A stretch of DNA of 64,000 nt from Roseomonas sp. AR75 (GCF_005222815.1 NZ_STGB01000004.1:1054001-1118000); one strand, 5' to 3'; numbered from the stretch's first letter, positions 16,061 through 24,218 are shown. Program-made: numbers and translations. The notes: generated from the letters alone by a model not told the origin.

Positions 16061-16371
16061 TGCTCGAACGCCCCGACGGTCCCGACCTGCTGGCCACCGC
16101 GCGCGAGGTCCTGCTGAAGGAATTGCTCCCCGCCCTGCCGCCGGAAAGGGCCTTTGCCGCGCGCATGGTGGCGAACGCCATGGCGATCGCCGCGCGGGAG
16201 GCCCAGGCCGACCTCTCCGCCCTGGCGCCGCGCGACCTCGCGGTGCTGGCGCGCGCGATCCGCGAAGGCCGCCACGATCCCGGAACGCCGACGCATGACG
16301 CGGTGCGCGCCTGGCTTGGCGACTATGCGCGGCTGCGCGCCTCGGTCAGCGCGCCGAAGGCCCTGGGCTGA
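16060..16371 (+). CDS. Small DUF6285-like protein, probable partner of the kinase
   Basis: A 103-residue, helix-rich protein with no membrane segment. Readable blocks are MLERPDGPDLLATAREVLL, ERAFAARMVANAMAIAAREA and DAVRAWLGDYARLRASV. It matches my recollection of the DUF6285 family, which sits next to APH-type acyl-CoA kinases. It overlaps the kinase stop by one base. In the levulinate pathway a small protein (LvaB) is required for kinase activity, and this gene has the same size and position. No catalytic residues are evident. Confidence 0.7.
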   Translation: MLERPDGPDLLATAREVLLKELLPALPPERAFAARMVANAMAIAAREAQADLSALAPRDLAVLARAIREGRHDPGTPTHDAVRAWLGDYARLRASVSAPKALG

Positions 16372-16374
16372 GCA

Positions 16375-17211
16375 TCACAACGTGCCGCGCACGCTCCACA
16401 GTTCGGGGAAGAAGCGCTTCTCCAGCGCCAGGCGCAGATAGGCGACGCCGGCGCTGCCGCCCGTGCCCTGCCGGCCGCCGATGATGCGCTCCACCGTGGA
16501 CAGATGGCGGAAGCGCCAGGTCTGGAAGGCGTCCTCCAGGTCCACCAGCTCCTCCGCCAGCTCGTACAGGTCGAAGTGGCGCTGCGCGTCGCGGTACACC
16601 TCGGCCCAGGCAGCCTCCACCTGCGGATCGGGCGTGTAGGGCCGGGTCAGGTCGCGTTCCAGCACCGCCTGCGGCACCGGCAGGCCGCGCCGCGCCAGCA
16701 GCCGCAGCGCCTCGTCGTAGATCGAGGGTTCCGCGAAGGCCTTCGCCAGCCGCCCGTGCAACTCCGGCCGGTGCGCATGCGGCTTCAGGTACAGCGCCTC
16801 CCGCGCGCCCATGCGGATCTCCAGCAGCCGGTATTGCCAGGACTGGAAGCCGGAGGAACTGCCGAGCGAGGCGCGGAAGGCGAGGTAGTCGTGCGGCGTC
16901 ATGGTGGTCAGCACCTCCCATGACTCGATCATCTGCTTCTGGATGCGGCTGACCCGCGCCGTCGCCTTGAAGGCCGGGCCGAGCACATCGGCGCGGATGC
17001 GGTCCATCGCCAGCTCCAGCTCATGCAGGATGAGCTTCATCCACAGCTCCTGCACCTGGTGGATGGTGATGAACAGCAGCTCGTCATGCTGGCCGGAGAG
17101 CGGCTTCTGGGCCCCGAGCAGCGCATCCAGGCCGAGATAGTCGCCATAGCTCATCTTGCGGGCGAAATCGGTCTCGATCCCCGCCGTCGCGCGCGTCGAA
17201 TCCTCGGCCAT
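16375..17211 (-). CDS. kynA: Tryptophan 2,3-dioxygenase
   Basis: A 278-residue heme enzyme that opens the indole ring of L-tryptophan to N-formylkynurenine. Recognisable blocks are MSYGDYLGLDALLGAQ, FITIHQVQELWMKLILHEL, SSGFQSWQYRLLEIRMG and FRHLSTVERIIGG with GTGGSAGVAYL, the conserved TDO core and C-terminal substrate loop. ATG 17211 gives the usual length. It ends three bases from the convergent stop of the DUF6285-like gene and is divergent from a kynureninase-like gene, with 52 bases between starts. Together they cover entry to the kynurenine route. No kynurenine formamidase is in the window. Confidence 0.93.
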   Translation of the reverse strand: MAEDSTRATAGIETDFARKMSYGDYLGLDALLGAQKPLSGQHDELLFITIHQVQELWMKLILHELELAMDRIRADVLGPAFKATARVSRIQKQMIESWEVLTTMTPHDYLAFRASLGSSSGFQSWQYRLLEIRMGAREALYLKPHAHRPELHGRLAKAFAEPSIYDEALRLLARRGLPVPQAVLERDLTRPYTPDPQVEAAWAEVYRDAQRHFDLYELAEELVDLEDAFQTWRFRHLSTVERIIGGRQGTGGSAGVAYLRLALEKRFFPELWSVRGTL

Positions 17212-17263
17212 CGCAGCCTCCTGCTTCGCGTCGTATCTAGGCGCGCGTCGCGGCTTCGCACAT

Positions 17264-18424
17264 ATGCGGGTCATGCTGGACCTGCGCGCGCATTTCTCCC
17301 GCTTCCTCGGCGCCGAGCCGGACCGGCTGCACTTCGCGGCGCACAGCCACCACCCCTGGCCCGATGTCACGCGCGCCGCGCAGCTTGCCGCCTGGGACGT
17401 CGCGGCCAGGCTGCAGGACGACAAATGGGTGGAGATCCTCGGGCCGGTGCTGGACGGCCTCCGCGTCAAGGTCGCGCGCGAGCTGTGCCTGCCCGATCCG
17501 CGCACGCTGGTCTTCGCGCCGAACACGCATGAATTCGTCGTCCGCATCCTGTCGAGCCTGCCCACCGGGCGCCCGCCCCGCATCCTCACCACGGATGCCG
17601 AGTTCCACAGCCTGACAAGGCAACTGGCCCGGCTGGAGGAGGAAGGGCTGGTGCAGGTCACGCGCGTGCCCACCGCGCCGCACGAAACCTGCCTCGAGAG
17701 GCTGGCGGCGACGGCGCGGCAGGGCTTCGACCTGGTCTGGGTCTCGGAGGTCTTCTTCTCCTCCGGCTTCGCGCTGGAGGGGCTGGAGGCGCTGGCCGAG
17801 GCGGCGGGCGAGGCGGTGCTGGTGCTCGATGGCTACCACGCCTTCATGGCGCGCCCGGTGGACCTGTCGCGGCTGGCTTCGCGCGCCTTCTACACCGCGG
17901 GCGGCTACAAATACGCCATGGGCGGGGAGGGTTGCTGCTTCCTGCACTGCCCGCCGGGCTGGCTGCCCCGGCCCCGCGCCACCGGCTGGTACGCCGCCTT
18001 CGGCGCGCTTGCCGGCCCGCAAGGCGAGGTCGGCTACGCCGGGGATGGATGGCGTTTCATGGGCGCGACATTCGATCCTTCGGGGCTTTATCGCCTTTCC
18101 GCGGCGCTTGGCTGGTTCGATGCGCAGGGGCTGACCGCGGCCATGGTGCGCGACCACGCGCATGCGCTGCAGGCGCGCTTCGTGGGCGGTCTGGGCGACA
18201 CAGGGCTCGAGCCGGCGGCGCTGGTCGTGCCGCTGGACGAGAAGCGGCGCGGCAATTTCCTGACCTTCGACCTGCCCGACGCCGAGGTGTTCCAGGCGCG
18301 GCTTGCCGCGGCCGGCATCGTCACGGACCGGCGCGCAACGCGGCTGCGCTTCGGCTTCGGGATCTACCAGACGGCGGCGGAGGTGGACGCGCTGCTGGAC
18401 AGGATGCGCGGGATCGCGGCGTAG
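17264..18424 (+). CDS. Kynureninase-like class V PLP enzyme
   Basis: A 386-residue fold-type I PLP enzyme of the aminotransferase class V/kynureninase group. Visible elements are the N-terminal HFAAHSHHPWPD, the cofactor-binding Asp in VLVLDGYHAF, and the Schiff-base Lys in YTAGGYKYAMGGEG. It is divergent from kynA, which supports hydrolysis of kynurenine or 3-hydroxykynurenine to (hydroxy)anthranilate and alanine. It is shorter than most KynU proteins (a little over 400 residues), so I leave the symbol blank. ATG 17264 or ATG 17273 could be the start. Confidence 0.75.
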   Translation: MRVMLDLRAHFSRFLGAEPDRLHFAAHSHHPWPDVTRAAQLAAWDVAARLQDDKWVEILGPVLDGLRVKVARELCLPDPRTLVFAPNTHEFVVRILSSLPTGRPPRILTTDAEFHSLTRQLARLEEEGLVQVTRVPTAPHETCLERLAATARQGFDLVWVSEVFFSSGFALEGLEALAEAAGEAVLVLDGYHAFMARPVDLSRLASRAFYTAGGYKYAMGGEGCCFLHCPPGWLPRPRATGWYAAFGALAGPQGEVGYAGDGWRFMGATFDPSGLYRLSAALGWFDAQGLTAAMVRDHAHALQARFVGGLGDTGLEPAALVVPLDEKRRGNFLTFDLPDAEVFQARLAAAGIVTDRRATRLRFGFGIYQTAAEVDALLDRMRGIAA

Positions 18425-18456
18425 TCTGCGGCTGCCCAGATCGCGGGAGAGACGTC

Positions 18457-18777
18457 GTGGCGACCCTGTCCGGCCTGCTGTCCTTCGTGGGGCTGTTCCT
18501 TGCGGTATTCCTGGCGCCGTTCCTTGCACCGGCCCTGTTCGTGCTGGCCTTCCTCTTGCGAAGCCGGCGATGGGCCATCGCGGCGCTCAGCACGGCCGCG
18601 ATCTGGGCGGTGGGCATCGCCTTTCTCTTGCCCGGCACGAGTGACCCGAAGTTCTGGTACGTCTTTACGTGGTTGGCGATCTTGAGTGTCTGCGTGGCTG
18701 GAGTTGGGCTGCTGGTCGCGATCTTCGCGGCCCTGGCACATCCGGTGCGCGGGAGGGAGCGCGACGGAGCAGGGTAA
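18457..18777 (+). CDS. Small hypothetical membrane protein
   Basis: A 106-residue protein with three hydrophobic segments (LLSFVGLFLAVFLAPFLAPA, AIAALSTAAIWAVGIAFLL and FTWLAILSVCVAGVGLLVAIF) and a basic C terminus. The start is GTG 18457 with GGGAGAG about six bases upstream. It follows the kynureninase-like gene by about 30 bases and could be transcribed with it. I do not recognise the family. Confidence 0.55.
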   Translation: MATLSGLLSFVGLFLAVFLAPFLAPALFVLAFLLRSRRWAIAALSTAAIWAVGIAFLLPGTSDPKFWYVFTWLAILSVCVAGVGLLVAIFAALAHPVRGRERDGAG

Positions 18778-18833
18778 CGCCGCGCATGGCATCGCCCTTG
18801 CCCGTCTGACGAGGCGGGCGCAGAGGGAAGTCG

Positions 18834-19823
18834 ATGAAGGCTCCCTCCACTCTCGCCCTGACCATGGGCGAGCCCGCCGGCATCGGCCCCGAGATCACGC
18901 TCGCCGCCTGGCGCGCCGTCCGCGCCGCGGGACCCGTGTTTCTCCTCGTCGGCGATCCGGCGCTGCTGCCGGGCGCGCCGCTGGCGATCATCGAGCGGCC
19001 GGACCAGGCCGCCGAGGCCTTCCCCCACGCGCTCCCCGTGCTGCCGCTGCCGCTCGCCGCGCCGGCGACCCCGGGCAAGCTCGACCCGCGCAACGCGCCC
19101 GCCGTCATCGCCGCCATCGAGCAGGCGGTCGCCCTCGCCAAGGCGGGACGCGCGGGCGGGGTGGTGACCAACCCGATCCAGAAATCCGTGCTGACGGCCG
19201 CCGGCTTCCCCCATCCCGGCCATACCGAGTTCCTCGGCGAGCTCGCCGGAACGGGCGTGCCGCCGGTGATGATGCTGGCCTGCCCCGGGCTGCGCGTGGT
19301 GCCGGTGACCATCCACATGTCGCTCAAGCGCGCCGCCGCCGAACTGACCACCCGGACCATCGTCACCCAGGGCCTGGTGGTGGCCGAGGCGCTGCGGCGC
19401 GACTTCGGCATCGCCGCGCCGCGCCTGGTGGTCGCCGGATTGAATCCCCATGCCGGGGAGGACGGCACGATGGGCCGCGAGGATATCGAGATCGTCGCCC
19501 CCGCCGTCGCCGCGCTGCGCGAGGCGGGGATCGCCGCGCGCGGGCCGCTGCCGGCCGACACGCTGTTCACGCCGCGGGCGCGCGCGACCTATGACTGCGC
19601 GCTCTGCATGTATCACGACCAGGCGCTGATCCCCGTCAAGACGCTGGACATGGATGGCGGGGTGAATGTGACGCTCGGGCTTTCCATCGTTCGGACCAGC
19701 CCGGACCACGGCACCGCGCTCGACATCGCGGGGAAGGGGCTCGCCGATCCCGGCAGCCTGATCGCCGCGCTGCGCATGGCCGCCGACATGGCCCGACACC
19801 GTGCCGAAGGAGGTGCCGCATGA
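18834..19823 (+). CDS. pdxA: 4-hydroxythreonine-4-phosphate dehydrogenase
   Basis: A 329-residue enzyme of DXP-dependent pyridoxal phosphate synthesis; it oxidises 4-phosphohydroxy-threonine. Diagnostic blocks are TMGEPAGIGPEI at the N terminus, VVTNPIQKSVL, FPHPGHTEFL, VAGLNPHAGEDG and CMYHDQALIPVKTL; the metal histidines are in PGHTE and MYHDQ. The stop overlaps the start of pdxJ as ATGA, so the enzyme that makes the aminoacetone substrate and the one that uses it are coupled. Confidence 0.95.
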   Translation: MKAPSTLALTMGEPAGIGPEITLAAWRAVRAAGPVFLLVGDPALLPGAPLAIIERPDQAAEAFPHALPVLPLPLAAPATPGKLDPRNAPAVIAAIEQAVALAKAGRAGGVVTNPIQKSVLTAAGFPHPGHTEFLGELAGTGVPPVMMLACPGLRVVPVTIHMSLKRAAAELTTRTIVTQGLVVAEALRRDFGIAAPRLVVAGLNPHAGEDGTMGREDIEIVAPAVAALREAGIAARGPLPADTLFTPRARATYDCALCMYHDQALIPVKTLDMDGGVNVTLGLSIVRTSPDHGTALDIAGKGLADPGSLIAALRMAADMARHRAEGGAA

Positions 19824-20551
19824 GCCCGCTCAAACTCTCCATCAACATCGACCACGTGGCGACGCTGCGGAACGCCCGCGGCGGCACCCACCCCGATCCG
19901 CTGGCCGCGGCGCAGGCGGTGCTGGAAGCCGGTGCCGATGGCATCACCGTGCACCTGCGGGAGGACCGTCGCCACATCCGCGACCACGATGTCGAACGCC
20001 TGCGGGCGGCCATCGCAGCGCCGCTGAACCTGGAGATGGCGGCGACCGAGGAGATGGTCGCCATCGCCGAGCGCCTGAAGCCCGCCGATTGCTGCATCGT
20101 GCCGGAGAAGCGCGCCGAACTGACCACCGAGGGCGGCCTCGACCTGCTGCGCGCCGGCCCGTTCCTGGCCAGCGCGATCAAGCGCCTGAACGCCGCCGGG
20201 ATCCGGAGTTCGATCTTCGTCGAGGCCGACAAGGCGCAGATCGAGGCTGCCGCCGCCCTCGGCGCGCATGCCATCGAACTGCACACCGGCGCCTATGCCG
20301 ATGCCGCGCCGGAAGACCGTCCCGCGCTGCTCGCGCGCCTCGCGGAAGGGGCACGCATCGCAGCGGCCTCAGGCCTTGCCTGCCATGCCGGCCACGGCCT
20401 CTCCTTCGAGACCATCGGCGGCATCGCGCGCATCCCCGAGGTCTCGGAAGTCTCGATCGGGCACTTCCTGGTCGGCCAGGCAGTGTTCACAGGCCTGCCC
20501 GAAGCAGTGCGCCGCATGAAGGGCCTGATTGCCGAGGCCCGCGCGGGCTGA
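19820..20551 (+). CDS. pdxJ: Pyridoxine 5'-phosphate synthase
   Basis: A 243-residue TIM barrel that condenses 1-deoxyxylulose 5-phosphate with aminoacetone phosphate to pyridoxine phosphate. Family blocks are LSINIDHVATLRNARGG, DPLAAAQAVLEAGADGIT, HLREDRRHIRDHDV, PADCCIVPEKR, HTGAYADA and CHAGHGLSFET; His in IDHVATL, the Glu of VPEKR and His in HAGHGL are the expected catalytic positions. It is the second gene of the pdxA-pdxJ pair and ends one base before the convergent small gene. Confidence 0.95.
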   Translation: MSPLKLSINIDHVATLRNARGGTHPDPLAAAQAVLEAGADGITVHLREDRRHIRDHDVERLRAAIAAPLNLEMAATEEMVAIAERLKPADCCIVPEKRAELTTEGGLDLLRAGPFLASAIKRLNAAGIRSSIFVEADKAQIEAAAALGAHAIELHTGAYADAAPEDRPALLARLAEGARIAAASGLACHAGHGLSFETIGGIARIPEVSEVSIGHFLVGQAVFTGLPEAVRRMKGLIAEARAG

Positions 20552-20902
20552 TCAGGCGGCGCGGCGCTCCGGCGTGGTCGCGGCCCGAACCGAGGCCGCC
20601 CAGCGCGGAGCGGCGGCGAGGAACCGGTCGAGCTCCGCGGGGGCGAGCGCCTCGACATGTTCCGAGGCGGTGGTGGCGGCCGGATCCCAGCTCCGCGCCA
20701 CGCGCAGCACGACCTCGGCCGCCTTGGCCGAGGCGGCCTCCCGCGGTGCCAGCGCCAGCATCCGTCGGGCCGTGACCAGCACGCGCGCCCCGGCATCGAG
20801 GCGCATGCGCTCGGCCATCCCGCCCTCGGCGAGTTCGGCCATAGCCGCCATGACGAGGCCGGGCTCGGCCCTCACCACAGGCTGCACCGCGACATGAGGC
20901 AT
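20552..20902 (-). CDS. Hypothetical protein
   Basis: A possible 116-residue protein beginning MPHVAVQPVVRAEPGLVMAA, rich in Ala, Arg and Glu, with no signal peptide, membrane segment or known motif. The frame stays open upstream to 21034, but those residues look non-coding. Its stop is immediately adjacent to the pdxJ stop. Codon usage fits the genome, yet high GC makes open frames common here, so this could be spurious. Confidence 0.4.
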   Translation of the reverse strand: MPHVAVQPVVRAEPGLVMAAMAELAEGGMAERMRLDAGARVLVTARRMLALAPREAASAKAAEVVLRVARSWDPAATTASEHVEALAPAELDRFLAAAPRWAASVRAATTPERRAA

Positions 20903-21061
20903 TCCGCGCCCGCTCCTTCTGACGATCCATCGACCATGCCGCACGGCGCCCGCCGCGCCATGCATCATCTGGGATGGGGACGCACCAGGCCCGCTGCAAG
21001 TCTCATCCTCACGAAACTTCAATCCGGCAGCCATGTACCTCGCGGCGCCGCGCGCGCCGGA

Positions 21062-21490
21062 TCAGCGCAGCATCTCCCAGTAGCCGTTCTCCTCGTTGAG
21101 CCGGGCATGCTCCACGGCGCGGAAATCCCCGCGGGAGACCACGCCGACCAGCACCCCGTCCTGCACCAGCGGCAGGTGGCGGAAGCCCCCATCCTGCATC
21201 AGGCGCAGTGCCTGGATCGCCCCGGCGCCGGGCGCCAGCGTGACGGGGTCGCGAGTCATGGCGTCCGCGAGCTGCGTCTCCGCCGGGGGCAGGCATTCCG
21301 CGCCGATCCGGCAGATCGCGTCCCGCCCGGTGAAGATCCCGAGCAGCTTGCCGGCCGGATCGGTGACCAGCACGCAGCCGATGCGGTTCGCCCGCATCGC
21401 CCGGCAGGCGTCCTGTACGGTCGCGTCGGGTCCAAGCGTCACCGGGTTGCGGCGGTGCAGCACCACGTCTTCGAGCGGCCGGTCGCGCAT
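21062..21490 (-). CDS. CBS-domain pair protein
   Basis: A 142-residue protein made only of two CBS motifs: residues about 14-62 (PVTLGPDATVQDACRAM to GIFTGRDA) and about 82-125 (PVTLAPGAGAIQALRLM to GVVSRGDF). Such stand-alone pairs bind adenine nucleotides and report energy charge to a partner. None is obvious nearby. It is divergent from the dipeptidase gene; a dyad at 21580-21597 lies in the shared upstream region. Confidence 0.85.
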   Translation of the reverse strand: MRDRPLEDVVLHRRNPVTLGPDATVQDACRAMRANRIGCVLVTDPAGKLLGIFTGRDAICRIGAECLPPAETQLADAMTRDPVTLAPGAGAIQALRLMQDGGFRHLPLVQDGVLVGVVSRGDFRAVEHARLNEENGYWEMLR

Positions 21491-21579
21491 CGCGTCCTCC
21501 GATGGTCCTTGCCCGCCGCCACGCCGGCAGCGCAGGGGCCGGATCGTGTGACGGGACCATGATGATGGCGCGACGCCTC

Positions 21580-21597
21580 CATGACAGACAAGTCATG
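21580..21597. promoter_or_regulatory. Inverted repeat between divergent CBS and dipeptidase genes
   Basis: CATGAC-AGACAA-GTCATG is a perfect six-base inverted repeat with a six-base spacer in the divergent upstream region. The size and spacing suit a dimeric regulator. No regulator gene is adjacent, so it may be chance. Confidence 0.3.
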
Positions 21598-21674
21598 ACG
21601 CCGTGGGAGGGTCCGACCGGTTGACGCGGCCCCCGCCCCATCCCAGCCTCCGCCGCGAGGAGAACCCCATCGAC

Positions 21675-22694
21675 GTGTCCGAGACCGAGGAAGCCGCGCG
21701 GATCCATGCGGAGACGCTGACGCTCGACACCCATGTGGACATCCCCTGGCCCGACCCGCCGGACCCGGCGGGCGAGACGAAGCGGCATGTCGATTTCGGC
21801 AAGATGCGCCGTGGCGGGCTCGGGGCGGTGGTCTTCATCGCCTATGTCCCGCAGGGCCCGCTGACCGAGGAGGGCCACGCCGCCGCCGCGGCCCGCGCCG
21901 AGGCGATGCTGCGGCACATTGCCGCCACCGCCGGCGGCGACCGCGACTTCTGCGCCGATGCGCCCGCGCTCGAGCGGGCGAAGGCCGCGGACCGGCTGGC
22001 CGTGCTCTCGGCCGTGGAGAACGGCTACGCCATGGGGAACGACCTCGGGCGCCTGGCGCAGTGGCGCCGCCTCGGCGCGATCTATGTCACCCTCACCCAT
22101 AACGGCCACAACCTGCTTGCCGACAGCGCCATCCCGCGCAAGGACCTGGGCGACGCCGCGGAACGTCACGGCGGCCTCTCCGCGCTTGGCCGCCAGGCGA
22201 TCGCGGAGATGAACCGCGTCGGGCTGCTGGTGGATGTCAGCCACGCGTCCCGCGCGGCGATGCTGCAGGCGGCCGAGGCCTCCCGCACGCCGATCGTCGC
22301 CACCCATGCCTGCTGCGCCGCGCTGCGGCCGCATCCGCGCAACCTGGACGACGCGCAACTCGACGCCCTGAAGGCGGTCGGCGGCCTGGTGCAGATCACC
22401 GCCGTCTCCGCGTTCCTCAAGCCGCCGGCGGCCAGCGGCAACGGGCCTGCTGCCTCGGTCGCCGATTACGTGGACCATGTGGACCATGCCGTCCGCCGCA
22501 TCGGGATCGACCATGTCGGCCTTTCCTCGGATTTCGACGGCGGCGGCTGGCTCAGCGACTGGCCGGATGCCGCCCGCTCCCGCGCGGTGACTGCCGAGCT
22601 TCACCGCCGCGGCTACGGCGCGCGGGAGATCGGCCTGCTCTGGAGCGGCAATTTCCGACGCCTGATGCGCCTGGCCGCGCGGCAGGCCGGCTGA
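21675..22694 (+). CDS. Membrane-dipeptidase-family (M19) metallopeptidase
   Basis: A 339-residue M19 enzyme. Motifs: LTLDTHVDIPW (first metal His-x-Asp), LSAVENGYAMGNDL (bridging Glu), VTLTHNGHNLLADSA, VDVSHAS and PIVATHACC (metal His residues), and LSSDFDGGGWLSD near the C terminus. It should cleave dipeptides at a dinuclear zinc site. GTG 21675 is chosen because GAGGAGAA lies about ten bases upstream; GTG 21603 would add a proline-rich, non-homologous 24 residues. No signal peptide is visible, so it is probably cytoplasmic. Confidence 0.82.
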   Translation: MSETEEAARIHAETLTLDTHVDIPWPDPPDPAGETKRHVDFGKMRRGGLGAVVFIAYVPQGPLTEEGHAAAAARAEAMLRHIAATAGGDRDFCADAPALERAKAADRLAVLSAVENGYAMGNDLGRLAQWRRLGAIYVTLTHNGHNLLADSAIPRKDLGDAAERHGGLSALGRQAIAEMNRVGLLVDVSHASRAAMLQAAEASRTPIVATHACCAALRPHPRNLDDAQLDALKAVGGLVQITAVSAFLKPPAASGNGPAASVADYVDHVDHAVRRIGIDHVGLSSDFDGGGWLSDWPDAARSRAVTAELHRRGYGAREIGLLWSGNFRRLMRLAARQAG

Positions 22695-22747
22695 TCGGGC
22701 GCCGTGCCATAGGCAGCAACGCCGGACGCCCCCATCTGCGCGCGGCC

Positions 22748-23524
22748 ATGCCGATCCCCGACACGATTCCCCGCGCCGCGCTCGTCACCGGCGGCGCGAA
22801 GCGCCTTGGCCGCGCGATGGCGCTGGCCCTGGCCGATTCCGGCTTCGACATCGCGCTGCACTATGCAGCCAGCGGCGCGGAGGCCGAGGCGACCGCCGCC
22901 GAGATCCGTGCCCGGGGTCGCCGCGTTGCCACCCTGCGCGCTGACCTGGCGCAGGAGGGGGAGGTGGCGCGGCTGCTGCCGGATGCCCAGGCGGCGCTCG
23001 GGCCGGTCGGGGTATTGGTCAACAACGCCTCGACCTTCGAACGCGACGAATGGGACGACGCCACGCGGGAAAGCTGGGACCGCCACCTGGAACCCAATCT
23101 CCGCGCCCCCTTCGTGCTGGCCCAGGCCATGGCGAAGGCGCTGCCGCAGGGGCGGGAAGGCGTGGTGGTGAACCTGCTGGACCAGCGGGTCTGGTCGCTG
23201 ACGCCGCATTTCGTCTCCTACACCGTCTCCAAGGCGGCGCTCTGGACGCTGACCCAGACGCTGGCCCTGGCGCTGGCGCCGCGCATCCGCGTCAACGGCA
23301 TCGGGCCGGGGCCTGCCTTGCCTTCGCCGCGCCAGACGGCGGAGCATTTCGCGCGCCAGGCCGCTTCCGTGCCGCTGCGGCGCGCCACCTCGCCGGAGGA
23401 GGTCGCGGCGGCACTGCTGGCGATCCTGTCGCTGCCCTCGATGACCGGGCAGATGATCGCTCTCGATGGCGGCCAGCATCTGCAATGGGCCCCGATGCGC
23501 GACCCGATGGACATGGTGGAATGA
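22748..23524 (+). CDS. Pteridine-reductase-like SDR (FolM type)
   Basis: A 258-residue SDR. The cofactor motif is TGGAKRLG (14-21), matching TGxxxRxG of pteridine reductase and dihydromonapterin reductase FolM, in contrast to TGxxxGxG of ordinary SDRs. Other blocks are NNASTF, NLLDQRVWSL, and catalytic YTVSK. The folB gene follows, overlapping by four bases, which supports a role in reducing dihydrofolate or dihydropterin. Without biochemical evidence a general SDR cannot be excluded. Confidence 0.78.
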   Translation: MPIPDTIPRAALVTGGAKRLGRAMALALADSGFDIALHYAASGAEAEATAAEIRARGRRVATLRADLAQEGEVARLLPDAQAALGPVGVLVNNASTFERDEWDDATRESWDRHLEPNLRAPFVLAQAMAKALPQGREGVVVNLLDQRVWSLTPHFVSYTVSKAALWTLTQTLALALAPRIRVNGIGPGPALPSPRQTAEHFARQAASVPLRRATSPEEVAAALLAILSLPSMTGQMIALDGGQHLQWAPMRDPMDMVE

Positions 23525-23925
23525 TGTATGTGCCGGATGCCGAGCGCGGCCGCCGCGTGGTCTTCGTCCGCGGCCTGGAACTGATGGCGCGGCTTGGCAT
23601 CCACCCGCATGAGAAGGCCGCGCCGCAGCGCATCCGCGTGGATGTCGAACTGCTGGTGCAGGACGAGGCGGCGCCGGCGGCGGTGGGCCCCGATGACTTC
23701 CGGCGCGTGGTGGACTACCAGCGCCTGGTGGAACTCGCGCGGGACGTCGTCGCGGGGGGGCATGTTCTCCTGGTCGAGACGCTGGCGGAGCGCATCGCAG
23801 CCGCCGCGCTGGCCGATGACCGGGTGGAACGGGCTCGCGTAACGGTTGAGAAACCCGAGGCCTTCATGGATGTCGCCGGCGTCGGGGTCATGGTGGAAAG
23901 GCGCAGGCACCTGAAGGACTTGTGA
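23521..23925 (+). CDS. folB: Dihydroneopterin aldolase
   Basis: A 134-residue FolB that converts 7,8-dihydroneopterin to hydroxymethyl-dihydropterin and glycolaldehyde. Blocks are LELMARLGIHPHEKAAPQRI, VVDYQRLVEL, LLVETLAERIA (conserved Glu) and VEKPEAF (catalytic Lys). The gene opens ATG-ATG, so the start is 23521 or 23524; both overlap the SDR stop. With the FolM-like SDR it forms a small pterin operon. Confidence 0.88.
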   Translation: MMYVPDAERGRRVVFVRGLELMARLGIHPHEKAAPQRIRVDVELLVQDEAAPAAVGPDDFRRVVDYQRLVELARDVVAGGHVLLVETLAERIAAAALADDRVERARVTVEKPEAFMDVAGVGVMVERRRHLKDL

Positions 23926-24218
23926 GCCGGCAGCGTGATTTGTCCACCGACTTGACGCCTTCGTGAGATGACGCGCTGCAATGCGGGTTGCAGCCCTCCC
24001 GGTGGCAGCATGGCAATCCGGCACAGAGCTTTTTCACGCCAGATCAATAGGTTAACAATTCTGCACAAAATACGTGCACGGCGATGTGACTGGCGGATGA
24101 CGGCCGTTCCCGGGGCTTTGGCCCCGTTCCGCCCACAGACTTGTCCACAGCTTCGGTGGACAACGTCGCGCCTCCCGCGGCTGGGCGCGGCATCGCGGCC
24201 GGGCCATATCCTGCACGC
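23926..24218. other. 293-base non-coding region with DnaA-box-like and IHF-like words
   Basis: This is the longest gap in the window and has a locally low-GC core (about 24028-24075). Three TTGTCCAC words lie at 23940-23947 (+), 24141-24148 (+) and 24156-24163 (-); the last two form a perfect inverted pair seven bases apart. TTCTGCACA (24059-24067) and TTTTTCACG (24030-24038) are weaker DnaA-box variants of TTATCCACA. Between them, ATCAATAGGTTA (24043-24054) matches the IHF consensus core. A CGGGGC-TTTG-GCCCCG hairpin is at 24111-24126. The region must also contain the uvrC promoter. An origin-like or DnaA-regulated element is possible but unproven. Confidence 0.4.

Noticed and set aside
20903..21034. 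Longer start for the minus-strand gene at 20552
   Set aside because: The extra N-terminal residues are compositionally random and no ribosome site supports the upstream ATG.
24101..24130. Two GTTC words before uvrC as a LexA box
   Set aside because: They are 16 bases apart instead of seven and belong to a CGGGGC/GCCCCG hairpin.
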